Shown here piece by piece: positions 53,764 to 63,562 of a stretch of DNA of 64,000 bases. This DNA comes from Methanocalculus taiwanensis. Its GTDB lineage: Archaea > Halobacteriota > Methanomicrobia > Methanomicrobiales > Methanocorpusculaceae. Position 1 is the first letter of the stretch, and every line of letters starts with the position of its first letter. Below the pieces are notes generated by a model, which saw only the letters and a program-made list of their open reading frames with translations, ran no database searches and was not told the DNA's origin. The stretch covers positions 24,254 to 88,253 of the forward strand of contig NZ_VOTZ01000008.1 in NCBI RefSeq assembly GCF_024372745.1, written 5' to 3'. The translations under genes were made by a program, and so were the position numbers.

Positions 53764-54705
53764 TTAAAAAGCCCCATCCCCGATTAATGAGAGATCCCAC
53801 CCCAGATGATCACTGATAACAGACGGCGCATAGGATGGCGGGATGAGACCGGTTTCTGTAATGATGCCATCGATATATGCGGCTGGTGTTATGTCAAATA
53901 CCGGATTTCGCACCCTGACAAAAGGATATTTCCGGGCAATTTCATCGGAGAGGACTTCGAAGCCGGGCCGCTCCTCGATAGGTATCGTATATCCTGCGAG
54001 GGTGCGGGGTGCGAACTTGTACGTTTCCGCCGCAAATACCATCTTTGTCCGTGCCTCATGTGCGGAAAGGGCAATCTGGGATGTTCCTATCTTGTTGATG
54101 ACGCTCCCATCCGAACAGACTGCATCCGCCCCGGCAATCACAATATCGATATCGTTGATAAAGGCCCGGACGGCAGAGTCGACGATATAGTGGGTTTCGA
54201 TCTCGTGGCGGTTCAGCACCTCAATCGTGAGCAGACCCTGGTTCCATGGCCGCACTTCAGTAGCAAAGACCACAATCTCCTTTCCCTGCCGCTTCGCCTC
54301 GATGATACAGGCAAGTGCTGCCTCGGAGTTGCAGTGGGTGAGGATTGTATCGCCATCCCCTATCTGGCGTGCACCGATACCGGCGATCGTTTGGATCGCT
54401 TCTTCTGATGCCCGTATGAACGCATCCGCATTTTTGGTGATGATACCGCGCGCATCATCGGCACTGGTTGCATTCTTTAGATCCCGCAGAACGATATGGA
54501 TTGCATTTGGGAGAGAGACGGCGGTCGGACGGGTTGACCGGAGTATATCTCCTGCCTGCGTCATCTCTTTGATGAAAGAAACGCGATCTGATGATTCTAT
54601 TGACGCTGCATGATCGCGGAGTGCTGCTGCTGCTGCACGTGCAATCCGGCCGGCACCCCGGATCTGCATGGTGCGGATGGCGTCTGCTGTTCTGATCAGT
54701 GGCAT
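53764..54705 (-). CDS. Ribose-1,5-bisphosphate isomerase (eIF2B-like)
   Basis: A 313-residue protein of the eIF2B alpha/beta/delta-like family. Distinctive segments are GDTILTHCNSEAALACIIEAKRQGK with the catalytic Cys, VFATEVRPWNQGLLTIEVL, DIDIVIAGADAVCSDGSVINKIGTSQIAL with the catalytic Asp, and FEVLSDEIARKYPFVRVRNPVFDITPAAYIDGIITETGL. R15P isomerase feeds ribulose bisphosphate to type III RubisCO in archaeal AMP/nucleoside breakdown. It is more like this than methylthioribose-1-phosphate isomerase, but the two are related. Confidence 0.88.
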   Translation of the reverse strand: MPLIRTADAIRTMQIRGAGRIARAAAAALRDHAASIESSDRVSFIKEMTQAGDILRSTRPTAVSLPNAIHIVLRDLKNATSADDARGIITKNADAFIRASEEAIQTIAGIGARQIGDGDTILTHCNSEAALACIIEAKRQGKEIVVFATEVRPWNQGLLTIEVLNRHEIETHYIVDSAVRAFINDIDIVIAGADAVCSDGSVINKIGTSQIALSAHEARTKMVFAAETYKFAPRTLAGYTIPIEERPGFEVLSDEIARKYPFVRVRNPVFDITPAAYIDGIITETGLIPPSYAPSVISDHLGWDLSLIGDGAF

Positions 54706-54748
54706 ATATCAATCGACGGTACTTATCATAGATAAAGGTGGTTTCCTG

Positions 54749-55588
54749 ATGACGATTGCCGTAGTCTTTGACAGTGCAGGGACGCTTCTCAGGACATACC
54801 GGGTTGCAAAAGATATTCCTGCCGGTAAACTAATCGAGGAGGTTGAATCGACAACGCTCACTTTCGATGATCCGGATCGGATCCTGGTGCTCCTTCATGC
54901 ACATTCGGAGGATGTGATAAAAGCCGATAAAAATGAGCTCCTTTCAGCATTTCTCATTAAGAATATGATCGATTTTGGGATATCCTGTGGGAGGAGGGTG
55001 ATAACCCAGGATGAAATTGCAGATATCCTCTACCATGAGCAGTACGCAATTGTCGGCGATCTCCAGGAAACGATACGGAGAGTCTGGAACCGTTGCAGCC
55101 ATATCAAACCCATCATGGCGATCAACTCTGGCGTGATACTGAATGTCAGGAACCGGCGGATCGAATATACCATCACTGCAGGAGGAAGCCCTTTTCCAGG
55201 AGCAAAAGAGACGATCACCCGGCTCCACCAGATGGGGATTGCTACATTCATCGCTTCTGGAGACAGGGGCTCAAAACTTGAGCGGATGGGAGATTATCTC
55301 GGCATCCCGCATGACAGAATCTTCGGCGTTGCAACCCCGACAATGAAGGCGGAGATAGTACGGCGGCTCAAAGAGGGATATGATACAGTAGTAATGGTCG
55401 GCGACGGGATCAATGACCTTCGGGCGATGAGAGAGGCTGATATTGCAATCCTCTCTGAACAGCAGCGGGGTGAGCGGATTGAGGCGCTGGAATGTGCGTC
55501 GAACTATATTATTCATCACCTCGATGAGGTGATTTCAATCATTGAGGGGGTTTTGCGTGCAGATCCCGGCATGACTGTTCACATATAA
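54749..55588 (+). CDS. HAD-like phosphatase or phosphotransferase next to the MCR activation cluster
   Basis: A 279-residue haloacid-dehalogenase-fold protein. Motif I is VVFDSAGTLLRTY, so the usual DxDGT is DSAGT: the nucleophile Asp is present and the second, general-acid Asp is replaced by Ala. Motif II is IATFIASGD and motif III/IV is VVMVGDGINDLRAMREADIAI. The cap lies between residues 20 and 150. This resembles the ATPase core of P-type pumps, which use DKTGT, more than ordinary phosphatases. The true start is at 54749. It lies 48 bases before atwA on the same strand. Confidence 0.8.
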   Translation: MTIAVVFDSAGTLLRTYRVAKDIPAGKLIEEVESTTLTFDDPDRILVLLHAHSEDVIKADKNELLSAFLIKNMIDFGISCGRRVITQDEIADILYHEQYAIVGDLQETIRRVWNRCSHIKPIMAINSGVILNVRNRRIEYTITAGGSPFPGAKETITRLHQMGIATFIASGDRGSKLERMGDYLGIPHDRIFGVATPTMKAEIVRRLKEGYDTVVMVGDGINDLRAMREADIAILSEQQRGERIEALECASNYIIHHLDEVISIIEGVLRADPGMTVHI

Positions 55589-55636
55589 AGACTAATATGC
55601 TCCTTGACTCTACATACTACTTCAAGAGGCTGCTTC

Positions 55637-57253
55637 ATGAAACCCTTTATCTCTGTCGAAAACCTCTGCATGGATTTTAATGGCACGAGGGTACTCAATA
55701 AGATCAATCTTGAGATCACCGAAGGAGAGACCGTCGGCATCATCGGCAGGAGCGGTTCTGGGAAAACCGTCCTGATCCATCTTATCCGCGGAATCGACCA
55801 GGCCCCGACCGAAGGGCGGATCATCTACCATGTCTCGATGTGTGATGCCTGCGGAAGGATTGAGCTTGGGAGCCGTGCCGGATCCTCCTGTCCCCGGTGT
55901 TCGGGGGGAACTCTGAAAGAAAAGGATGTAGATCTCTGGAATGATGACGATTCCACCAGGCGCCGCCTGATGCAGAGAACCGCCATTATGTTCCAGCGGA
56001 CATTTGCGTTATATGGCAATGATCGCGTCATCGAGAATGTGCTCAGGGCGCTTGAAGATACCGGATACCCATCGGGAAAGGCAGTCACACGCGCTGCCGA
56101 TCTCCTCGACGAGGTTCGGCTCTCCCATAGGATGATGCATATTGCACGTGACCTCTCCGGCGGCGAGAAACAGCGTGTGGTACTCGCGCGCCAGCTTGCA
56201 AAAGAGCCGTTCCTCCTCTTTGCCGATGAACCGACCGCTACCCTTGACCCGAAGATGGCCCGTGTGGTTCACGAGATGCTCAAAGAGGCCGCAAACTCGG
56301 CATCAATGGGTATGATCATCACCTCCCACTTTGCCCAGGCAATCGAGGATGTCGCTGACCGTGCGATCCTCATCGCAGATGGCGAGATCGCTGCCACCGG
56401 AACCCCGCAGCAGGTGATCGCCACCTTCATGAAAGACCACCATGATGAGGAGGTCTTTGAGAAGCCCGAATTTGGCAATGTACTAATCAAATGCGAAAAC
56501 CTGAAAAAACGGTATATCTCCGTTGACAGGGGTGTGATCCGTGCGGTTGACGGAGTTGACTTTGAGATCAGGGAGAAGGAGATCTTTGGGATCATCGGCA
56601 CAAGCGGTGCCGGAAAAACGACACTCTCAAGGATCATATCCGGGATACTTGAACCGACAAGCGGCAGGCTTGACATCCAGATCGGCGATGAATGGGTTGA
56701 CATGACCCGTCCCGGGTACCAGTACAGGGGTCGTGCCAAGATGTACATCGGCCTGCTCCACCAGGAGTACGACCTCTTCCCGCACAGGAGTGTCCTTGAT
56801 AACCTCACTGATTCAATCGGGCTTGAGTTTCCAAAGGAGCTTGCAATCCGGAAGGCGATGATCACGCTGAAGATGGCAGGCTTCACCGAGGAAAAAGGAA
56901 GGGCAGTCTTAAACAGACAACCCAACTCCCTCTCAGAAGGGGAGCGTCACCGTGTTGCACTGGCACAGGTCTTAATCAGAGAGCCAAAGATCATTATCCT
57001 TGATGAGCCGACCGGTACGATGGATCCGATCACAAAAGTCGATGTGAAGCATTCAATTCTTCACTCGCGTGAAGAGATGGATGAAACCTTCGTGATCGTC
57101 TCACATGACATGGATTTTGTGCGTGAGGTCTGCGATCGCGCGGCACTCATGCGTGGAGGAAAGATCGTCGCCATCGGACCCACCCAGGAGATCATGGATC
57201 TTCTTACCGCAGAAGAACGCGATATTATGAGCAAGGCTGTTGCCGGAGCATAG
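55637..57253 (+). CDS. atwA: Methyl-coenzyme M reductase activation protein AtwA (component A2)
   Basis: A 538-residue twin ABC ATPase needed to reduce the nickel of F430 in methyl-coenzyme M reductase to Ni(I). The first module has Walker A GRSGSGKT (37-44) and a zinc-knuckle insert with Cys69, Cys72, Cys85 and Cys88 (CDACG... CPRCSGG), then LSGGEKQRVVLARQLA and LLFADEPTATLD. The second module has GTSGAGKTT, QPNSLSEGERHRVALAQVL and IIILDEPTGTMD. The start is at 55637 (MKPFISVENLCMDF); the upstream frame has no good start. It ends at 57253, one base before mmp3. Confidence 0.95.
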   Translation: MKPFISVENLCMDFNGTRVLNKINLEITEGETVGIIGRSGSGKTVLIHLIRGIDQAPTEGRIIYHVSMCDACGRIELGSRAGSSCPRCSGGTLKEKDVDLWNDDDSTRRRLMQRTAIMFQRTFALYGNDRVIENVLRALEDTGYPSGKAVTRAADLLDEVRLSHRMMHIARDLSGGEKQRVVLARQLAKEPFLLFADEPTATLDPKMARVVHEMLKEAANSASMGMIITSHFAQAIEDVADRAILIADGEIAATGTPQQVIATFMKDHHDEEVFEKPEFGNVLIKCENLKKRYISVDRGVIRAVDGVDFEIREKEIFGIIGTSGAGKTTLSRIISGILEPTSGRLDIQIGDEWVDMTRPGYQYRGRAKMYIGLLHQEYDLFPHRSVLDNLTDSIGLEFPKELAIRKAMITLKMAGFTEEKGRAVLNRQPNSLSEGERHRVALAQVLIREPKIIILDEPTGTMDPITKVDVKHSILHSREEMDETFVIVSHDMDFVREVCDRAALMRGGKIVAIGPTQEIMDLLTAEERDIMSKAVAGA

Positions 57254-57254
57254 C

Positions 57255-58787
57255 ATGGTGAGGGTTACTCTGGATGGCGCCCTGATCCAGGCAGGTGAAG
57301 GAGCATGCCTGAAAGATATCCTTCCCGATCACAACCCATCCCTTTCTCTCGCCATTATCAGGCCGGGTGTCGTCTCAGAAGAGGCAACCAGGCATTTCCG
57401 TCTCCTCACAACAAAGGGCGAGTTTGTAGTCGAGATTCCTGAGAGCAGCGTGGTGCTTCCCGATCCGGATGAGCCGTCATTTAACCCGGCTCTCCACTGG
57501 GCAGACCGGTACGCTGCGGCATTCGGCCCATTTCCTGCCGATTTTGTCCCCTCACGCGAACCCTCACGGTATGCACGGGGAGATCTGCTGATCGGCTGCG
57601 GAGGATATGATACGAGGCGGTCGTACCTGATCATCTCCCGTAAAGATCACCAGGCAGACCATGGTGCAGCGGAAGGCGGCGGAATCATCGGCCGGGTGAT
57701 TGCCGGGCGCGGCACAATCGACAGGCTCGATTCCGGAGACAGGATTGAAAAGATCGAGAGGATGATCAGCTGGGCAGATTCCACCCATACAATCACTACC
57801 ACTGATCTCAGCCTACCGCTTGAGGAGGGGATGGAGATCATCTCTCATGTCCGGATCGCAGCCGACGGATACTCAGACGATGCAATCAATACCAACATCG
57901 CGCACTCTGTCGATCACCTCCTCTTCTCCCTGAGATCCGGAATCTATCATGCCGATCGGACCACATCCACCCATTGCATGGATGCCCGTCTCGGGCATAT
58001 GGATATCAGCCTCGAACAGAAAGGGCCGCGGCGCGAAGGTGCGGTCACCACCCGTACAAAAGGGAAGCGCTCCGGCGCAATCTACATCTATCGGGAAGAT
58101 GTGGCAACGAGCCCGAGCCATTCGGTCGTCGGGCAGGTTACCCACGGGATAGAGCTCGTCAGGCTGATCCGCGAAGGAGAGTCGTTTGCTGTCACCTGCG
58201 AACCCGAACGTTTCGATCTGCTGGGGATGCACCTTGATGAGGCAGTAGCGTATGCAAAAGAGCGGGGCATCTCCGTCACTGCCGATTCCGATTTTAGCCC
58301 AAGCGAAAGGGTTGTCATCACGCAGGAACCGGGTACAACCCTCGAGGTGCTGAAGGAGACGCAGGTAACCCTGACGACGATGATGCAGGACGATGTCATC
58401 GATATCATCCTCTTTGACGAGAAGGCACCCCGGACAGTTGATATATTCAGGCGCTTTACCGGGCTCAAACGGTACTCGGTCGGGATGCTCCCGTTCTTCT
58501 TCAGTTTTGACGATGTCTGGCTCTTTGAACCTGAGATTCCCGAGCGGATCAATATCATCCCGGAGAATACACCTGTTGATTGCGCACCGGAAAACGCAAT
58601 CGGGATGACGAACGCCTCCAGAAGAGGGGCCGGCCTTGTGGGGGTGCGGATCTCCGGAAATACCGAGTTCGGGCCAACAGCAGAGCCGTTTGAAGGGACG
58701 AACATAATCGGCAGCATGATCGACGTGGATAAGCTGGCGAAACTGAAAGAGGGAGATACCATCTATATCAGGGAGGTGAAGAGATGA
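57255..58787 (+). CDS. Methanogenesis marker protein 3 (Mmp3)
   Basis: A 510-residue protein from the ATG at 57255 (MVRVTLDGALIQAGEGACLKDILPDHNPSLSLAIIRPG). It is a methanogen-specific protein with cyclophilin-like segments (DIILFDEKAPRTVDIFRRFTGL; ALHWADRYAAAFGPFPADFVPS; RRGAGLVGVRISGNTEFGPTAEPFEGTNIIG). Biochemical work on other methanogens found Mmp3 in the McrC/A2-containing activation complex. It follows atwA by one base and its end overlaps mmp6 by four bases. Confidence 0.92.
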   Translation: MVRVTLDGALIQAGEGACLKDILPDHNPSLSLAIIRPGVVSEEATRHFRLLTTKGEFVVEIPESSVVLPDPDEPSFNPALHWADRYAAAFGPFPADFVPSREPSRYARGDLLIGCGGYDTRRSYLIISRKDHQADHGAAEGGGIIGRVIAGRGTIDRLDSGDRIEKIERMISWADSTHTITTTDLSLPLEEGMEIISHVRIAADGYSDDAINTNIAHSVDHLLFSLRSGIYHADRTTSTHCMDARLGHMDISLEQKGPRREGAVTTRTKGKRSGAIYIYREDVATSPSHSVVGQVTHGIELVRLIREGESFAVTCEPERFDLLGMHLDEAVAYAKERGISVTADSDFSPSERVVITQEPGTTLEVLKETQVTLTTMMQDDVIDIILFDEKAPRTVDIFRRFTGLKRYSVGMLPFFFSFDDVWLFEPEIPERINIIPENTPVDCAPENAIGMTNASRRGAGLVGVRISGNTEFGPTAEPFEGTNIIGSMIDVDKLAKLKEGDTIYIREVKR

Positions 58788-59242
58788 AAGAGTACAATCC
58801 CGAATATGTCGGCACCGAGACGAAGTATGTCTTCGTCGAATCGCCTACAACCACCCCGCAGGATCTCGCAATTACAGCCTATGAAGTTGCCATGGGCGTT
58901 ATGATCAAGGAGACCTGTTTCGGCGTACAGGTTACCGGGACACCGGAGGAGGTGGCAAGGGTGGTTGACCGGCTCCGGAAGCTTGATCCCTTCCATATCT
59001 TCATCAAGGACAGGGGTTTTCCCCCGGGAGATGAACGGAGATGCAGGGCAAACCTCGGGGGATCGAGGCCCGGATATCTCGGGCACGAATATGAGATCGG
59101 ACTTTCGCGATTTATTTCGCATGGACTGAAAGAGACTGATACCATGAAGCCAGACGATCTGAAGAAGAAAGCACAGCCGATCAGACGGGATGAACCCCTG
59201 GAAATCGACGAACTCTTATCAATCATAGAGAAGGAGGCCTGA
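58784..59242 (+). CDS. Methanogenesis marker protein 6 (Mmp6)
   Basis: A 152-residue methanogen-specific protein (YVFVESPTTTPQDLAITAYEVAMGVMIKETCFGVQVTGTPEEVARVVDRLRKLDPFHIFIKDRGFPPGDERRCRA). ATGA overlap with mmp3 upstream, two bases to mmp5 downstream. The fold and exact role are not established, but its conservation with MCR makes a maturation or activation role likely. The two cysteines at CFG and RRCRA are candidates for cluster contact. Confidence 0.9.
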   Translation: MKEYNPEYVGTETKYVFVESPTTTPQDLAITAYEVAMGVMIKETCFGVQVTGTPEEVARVVDRLRKLDPFHIFIKDRGFPPGDERRCRANLGGSRPGYLGHEYEIGLSRFISHGLKETDTMKPDDLKKKAQPIRRDEPLEIDELLSIIEKEA

Positions 59243-59244
59243 CG

Positions 59245-59694
59245 ATGGCGAAGGTCTTCATCTATCCGGCAACAAGCCTGATGCTTTCAGATCTTGTTGC
59301 ACGCTTCGGGCATAAGCCACTTGGCTCAGCCCTCTCTGTACGCGAACATATCCAGGCAGGCGGTTTCGATTCGCCACCACTCCAGATCACGCCTGAAGAC
59401 CCAAAGAAAGGGCTTCACTGGGCAGCGGTTGAGGTCCCATCAGGAGTACGGGGACGGATGTCGCTGTACGGCCCGCTGATTGAAGAGGCAGAAGCGGCCA
59501 TCATCATCGAAGAGTCAGATTTTGCCTTTGGCTGCATGGGCTGTGCACGGACAAACGAGCTGCTCATATTCCTCTTGAAACAAAAGGGGATTCCCATACT
59601 TGAACTATCATACCCAAAATCACAGGAGGAGGGGATCACATTTGTTGCTTCCATCAAGGCGTTCCTCGCCGGACTCGGGGGTGAAGAGGCATGA
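59245..59694 (+). CDS. Methanogenesis marker protein 5 (Mmp5)
   Basis: A 149-residue methanogen-specific protein: [36 protein letters not shown], and later [36 protein letters not shown]. The CxxC of FGCMGC is a likely metal or redox site. It starts two bases after mmp6 and overlaps mmp15 by four bases (ATGA), so it is translated with them. Exact function unknown. Confidence 0.9.
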   Translation: MAKVFIYPATSLMLSDLVARFGHKPLGSALSVREHIQAGGFDSPPLQITPEDPKKGLHWAAVEVPSGVRGRMSLYGPLIEEAEAAIIIEESDFAFGCMGCARTNELLIFLLKQKGIPILELSYPKSQEEGITFVASIKAFLAGLGGEEA

Positions 59695-60935
59695 GCAGGC
59701 CGGTGCGGATTGCGCAGCTCACCTGCGGGGCCGAGTATTCGGGTGTCCAGAACGAGATTGCAGAGGCGGCACGGGCAGTTGATGCCGAGGTCTTCTATCC
59801 TGATATCTCACTGAGAGATCTGCGACGGGATTTTGGATCATTTGGGCTGAATGTGAAGAGCCCGGATCTGAAACTCGCCATTGCACGGGCAGAAGCACTT
59901 GTTACGGGAAAAGTGGAGGCTGATGCGGTCTTCATCGGGAGCTGTTTTAGGTGTGCCGAAGCCGCAATCGTCAGGACCGAACTCAGGCGATACATCCACA
60001 TGAACTCTACCCTCCCTGTCGTCTCGTACTCGTTTACGGAACGGACCACCTCGGGGACGCTCCTGACACGCATGGAGGCGCTCACAACAATCGCACGCCG
60101 CCGTGCTCTCCTCGCACGAGAGGAACAGACGGGAATCACAATGGGGGTCGACTCGGGCTCATCCACAACGAAATGCATTGTCATGAAAGACAACGAGATC
60201 ATCGGAACCGGATGGGAACCGACGACCGAGGTACTGCGATCTTCAGACAAGGTTGTTGCCGATGCCCTTGAAGAAGCCGGACTCACGATGAACGATATCG
60301 AGGCGATAGGAACAACCGGGTACGGCCGCTTTTTGATCGGCAAACACCTCAATGCCGATCTTATCCAGGAAGAACTGACCGTCAACTCAAAGGGTGCCGT
60401 CTATCTTGCCGATACCCAGCATGGCCCCGCAACCGTCATAGATATCGGGGGCATGGATAACAAGGCGATCTCGGTGATGGACGGGATACCCGGCACTTTC
60501 ACGATGGGCGGGATCTGTGCAGGGGCAAGCGGGAGGTTCCTTGAGATGACCGCAAAACGGCTCGGCGTCGATATCACCGAGCTTGGGCCTCTTGCGATGA
60601 AAGGGCTCTCCGCCGGAGTTCCGATGAACAGCTACTGTATCGTCTTTGGGACACAGAGCCTCGTTAATGCCCTTGCGGCAGGAAGTACTCCCGAAGATGT
60701 TGCGGCAGCGGCATGTCACTCGGTTGCCGAGCAGGTCTTCGAACAGCAGCTCCAGGAGGTTGATATCCGCGAGCCGGTGATTATGGTCGGTGGCACATCG
60801 CTGATCCAGGGGCTTGTCAGGGCAATGGGTGAACTCCTCCAGACCGAGATCATCGTTCCGCACCATTCCCAGTATATCGGTGCAACAGGCTCTGCCCTCC
60901 TTGCCTCAGGGTTTATTGACAGGAAGAAGGAGTGA
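59691..60935 (+). CDS. Methanogenesis marker protein 15 (Mmp15), activator-ATPase family
   Basis: A 414-residue protein. Residues 1-140 are a methanogen-specific domain ([41 protein letters not shown]). Residues 145-414 are a BadF/BadG/BcrA/HgdC-type ATPase, the family that powers reductase activation: [63 protein letters not shown] (cluster-binding Cys) and [20 protein letters not shown]. The activator fold suggests ATP-driven electron transfer in MCR maturation. Overlaps mmp5. Confidence 0.93.
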   Translation: MSRPVRIAQLTCGAEYSGVQNEIAEAARAVDAEVFYPDISLRDLRRDFGSFGLNVKSPDLKLAIARAEALVTGKVEADAVFIGSCFRCAEAAIVRTELRRYIHMNSTLPVVSYSFTERTTSGTLLTRMEALTTIARRRALLAREEQTGITMGVDSGSSTTKCIVMKDNEIIGTGWEPTTEVLRSSDKVVADALEEAGLTMNDIEAIGTTGYGRFLIGKHLNADLIQEELTVNSKGAVYLADTQHGPATVIDIGGMDNKAISVMDGIPGTFTMGGICAGASGRFLEMTAKRLGVDITELGPLAMKGLSAGVPMNSYCIVFGTQSLVNALAAGSTPEDVAAAACHSVAEQVFEQQLQEVDIREPVIMVGGTSLIQGLVRAMGELLQTEIIVPHHSQYIGATGSALLASGFIDRKKE

Positions 60936-60942
60936 TTGAACC

Positions 60943-61527
60943 GTGACGATGCTGGATGCGTTCGAAGTCGAGTGTTTCGAGGAGGTGGGGCGGGATTTCT
61001 ACAGGCAGATCACAGAGACCGTCCTTTCAGATCACAACCTCACGGCGGTCGTCTCCAAACTCAGGATCTTCATCGATCCAAGGATACCGATCTTTGTTGC
61101 CGTCGGGACGATCAGGGATGCAGGCGCCAGCATCCGGGTCTCTGATATCGGTTCGATCCAGATGCAGGGAGATGAGACTGTCATCTCTATCCGGGATGAG
61201 ACGTATCTTGCGCAGTTCCTCACCCGGCTCTACGAGATCTTCGGCCACGATCATGTCGATCAGCCCGACAGGTTCACCATCATCATTTCGAAAGCAGAAA
61301 TCCCACAAAACTTCGAGAAGATCGAGATTGTGAACAGGGCAGATACAGTGCTCCGCGACTTAATCTATGCAATGACGGTGATCGCACCCGAAGGCTTCAA
61401 AGTCCGGAGAGAATACTATGGAAAACGGCAGTTCTACTATGCCGCAAGTGAGAATACTCTCCCCGAACATGTCGTCGAGGATGTCGTTTCTGCACAGTTT
61501 ACCCTGATTGGAGAGGTGATGAGATGA
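60943..61527 (+). CDS. Methanogenesis marker protein 17 (Mmp17)
   Basis: A 194-residue methanogen-specific protein (MTMLDAFEVECFEEVGRDFYRQITETVLSDHNLTAVVSKLRIFIDPRIPIFVAVGTIRDAG). Mmp17 is a component of the purified MCR activation complex with McrC, Mmp3 and Mmp7. It starts seven bases after mmp15 and overlaps mmp7 by four bases. The start is a GTG at 60943. Confidence 0.9.
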   Translation: MTMLDAFEVECFEEVGRDFYRQITETVLSDHNLTAVVSKLRIFIDPRIPIFVAVGTIRDAGASIRVSDIGSIQMQGDETVISIRDETYLAQFLTRLYEIFGHDHVDQPDRFTIIISKAEIPQNFEKIEIVNRADTVLRDLIYAMTVIAPEGFKVRREYYGKRQFYYAASENTLPEHVVEDVVSAQFTLIGEVMR

Positions 61528-62462
61528 TTCTTGTTCCGATCACCTATACCGGCGGCGTATACCGGCATGACGAGATCATTGACTATATCGAGGATCTCGG
61601 CGGCTACATCGTCCAGAAGCACGAGATGGCACAGGAGATGGTGCTCCAGGCATTCATTCCAAAAGACGATATCGAACGGTTCACTGCGTTCGCAAGACCG
61701 CTTGCCGGAGAAGTGGCCGAATCGCCGCTTGTCGGGTGCGAGATCGCAGTCGTCATCCCGAGCCTTGAGATCCATCATCTCCCACATTCGGCCTGCGATA
61801 TTGCCGAATATCTCAGGACGGTTGGCGCCAAAACGAACATGGTCGGCCTGGCACGTGGATTTGGGAAGCGTATATCCCAGCTGAATGATGAAGAGCGTGA
61901 TGTTATCAATGAGCATGACCTTGCGATCTATGTCCTTGGGAACTTCGAGACCTGTATCGAAGAGAAGTTCAACGGGCTCAGGCGGGGTGTAAATGTCCCG
62001 ATTATCCTGACCGGTGCGCCGCCTGTTGATGCACTGAGACGGATCACCGATCCCCCGGCAGCAGGCTATGTCGGCAATCTCGGGAGGTTCATGCACAGGA
62101 CACGGACCGAAGCCGATATCGGACGGCTTGATGCGGTTGTCGAGGAGGTTGCACGGGTGCTGAATGTGGCCCGTGACGAGATCGCACATGACCCCCTCTC
62201 GGTATCTCCCGCACGGCTGAAAGAGGTGATCGAAGACGGCGTTCCTGAGATTCACCAGGTCTATTCTCCAACACCGATCACGGTCCAGCTCACCGGCCTC
62301 AGGATTAAGCTGCCATTTGATCGGTATCATGACGTGATCAAATCGCTTCCTGTTGAGGAGGATGTGACGATCGGTGATACTGCGTGGATTTCACCTTCAC
62401 GAATGCGTGATTACATATTGGTTCAGATCAAACCCTTTTCAGAGACTCATATCGTGGTGTAG
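61524..62462 (+). CDS. Methanogenesis marker protein 7 (Mmp7)
   Basis: A 312-residue methanogen-specific protein: MILVPITYTGGVYRHDEIIDYIEDLGGYIVQKHEMAQEMVLQAFIPKDD, with SLEIHHLPHSACDIAEYLRTVGAKTNMVGLARGFGKRISQLN and the end MRDYILVQIKPFSETHIVV. Mmp7 belongs to the activation complex and is proposed to bind iron-sulfur clusters there. It overlaps mmp17 (ATGA) and ends directly before the AhpD-like gene. Confidence 0.9.
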   Translation: MILVPITYTGGVYRHDEIIDYIEDLGGYIVQKHEMAQEMVLQAFIPKDDIERFTAFARPLAGEVAESPLVGCEIAVVIPSLEIHHLPHSACDIAEYLRTVGAKTNMVGLARGFGKRISQLNDEERDVINEHDLAIYVLGNFETCIEEKFNGLRRGVNVPIILTGAPPVDALRRITDPPAAGYVGNLGRFMHRTRTEADIGRLDAVVEEVARVLNVARDEIAHDPLSVSPARLKEVIEDGVPEIHQVYSPTPITVQLTGLRIKLPFDRYHDVIKSLPVEEDVTIGDTAWISPSRMRDYILVQIKPFSETHIVV

Positions 62463-62906
62463 GTGGAGATGGATTTCGAGGATATTATACGTCATATCAA
62501 AGAGGAAGGATCGGATGAGACCGCCAGGTGCTGGCTTGAACAGATCGAGCAGGAATACGGCACAGTCCCCCTGATCTTTCAGCGGATGAGCGAGAAACCC
62601 GAGGTACTCATCTCCCATCTCCTCTACAAAGGATCAGTCACCCAGCTCTCAAAACTTGAACCCAAAGTGGTCGAGCTGATCAGCATGGCTGTCGGCGCCG
62701 CATTGAAATGCAGCCACTGTGTCGAGTACCATATGCGGGCGGCACGGTCCAAAGGCGCGACACGGGAAGAGATCCTCGAAGCGGTGCTGATTGCCGGACT
62801 CCTTGCCAACGCCGCAGTCCTCGCCGATGCATACAGGGTCGTAAACGGCTCATGCGATGCATCATGCGATCTCACCGGGGTTCCGGGCACACAGAAAGTA
62901 GACTGA
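62463..62906 (+). CDS. Carboxymuconolactone decarboxylase / AhpD-like protein
   Basis: A 147-residue all-helical protein. The redox motif is LKCSHCVEYHMRAARSKGATREEILEAVLIAGLLAN, with CxxC followed by a His three residues later as in AhpD-type disulfide reductases. The start may be GTG at 62463, directly after the mmp7 stop, or ATG at 62469. As the last gene of the MCR activation operon it could protect or reduce this oxygen-sensitive machinery, which is an inference. C-terminal tail has more cysteines (GSCDASCD). Confidence 0.85.
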   Translation: MEMDFEDIIRHIKEEGSDETARCWLEQIEQEYGTVPLIFQRMSEKPEVLISHLLYKGSVTQLSKLEPKVVELISMAVGAALKCSHCVEYHMRAARSKGATREEILEAVLIAGLLANAAVLADAYRVVNGSCDASCDLTGVPGTQKVD

Positions 62907-63562
62907 TTCATCAACGGTCACCACCCAAGACAACCGCCTTATCTGGAGCAACTCCAGAGAGTGTCGGCAAACGGCAGGAGACCTTCTCTGCCTGCTTCGA
63001 TGACCCGGTATCTGACGAAAGCAGGTATATGATTATCATACCTGACGCAAACAGGGCATCGAATGAACGGATCGTTCCAGACGCCCCCCCCCTGAAAGAG
63101 GAAATTGCCAGGCTGCAAGCAGCCATGTAAAGGTCGTCCTCGACGCGGGATCCCAGCCTGGAATCAGGCGGAAGGGTTGCAGCAGGGGCGGGCATCCGGT
63201 GATCAAACGATACAATGAGATGATTTTGGCGATTCCGATACGTGAGAACCGCAAGACAAAATATGTTCCCAGGCAGGCGACCAGGGATCTTGTACCTGAA
63301 GAGATCGAAAGCCATAGGGACAAGAGGGGGTGCTCGACTCCGGAGGCGATCTGGATGAGGGAGGTGTTTTCAGATCAGGTACTGTCACTTTTGCATCTGA
63401 TCGGTTCCGTTCACGGCCTTACCGGGACGCAGAATGTATTGTTTGCGAGTTTTAGGCATCTCTTGACGAAAAAACGCCATACTCCACCGATCTCTGGCGC
63501 TATGGCTGTCACAAGCGATGGCTTGTGATGTTCTTCGACAACAGGCCAGCCGCATTAATCTG
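62907..63562. other. Stretch with gene remnants and no convincing intact gene
   Basis: A plus-strand frame without a start reads ESVGKRQETFSACFDD ... PDAPPLKEEIARLQAAM and stops at 63130; it looks like the C-terminus of a once-coding gene. A second frame from GTG 63199 to 63528 (MIKRYNEMILAIPIRENRKTKYVPRQATRDLVPEEIES...) could encode 109 residues but has no recognisable domain and the later part is low-quality. Both may be remains left near the insertion element at the window end. Confidence 0.4.

Noticed and set aside
62911..63315. 134-codon minus-strand frame after the AhpD-like gene
   Set aside because: Composition is irregular, there is no ribosome site or family similarity, and the opposite strand in the same place reads more like a real protein end.
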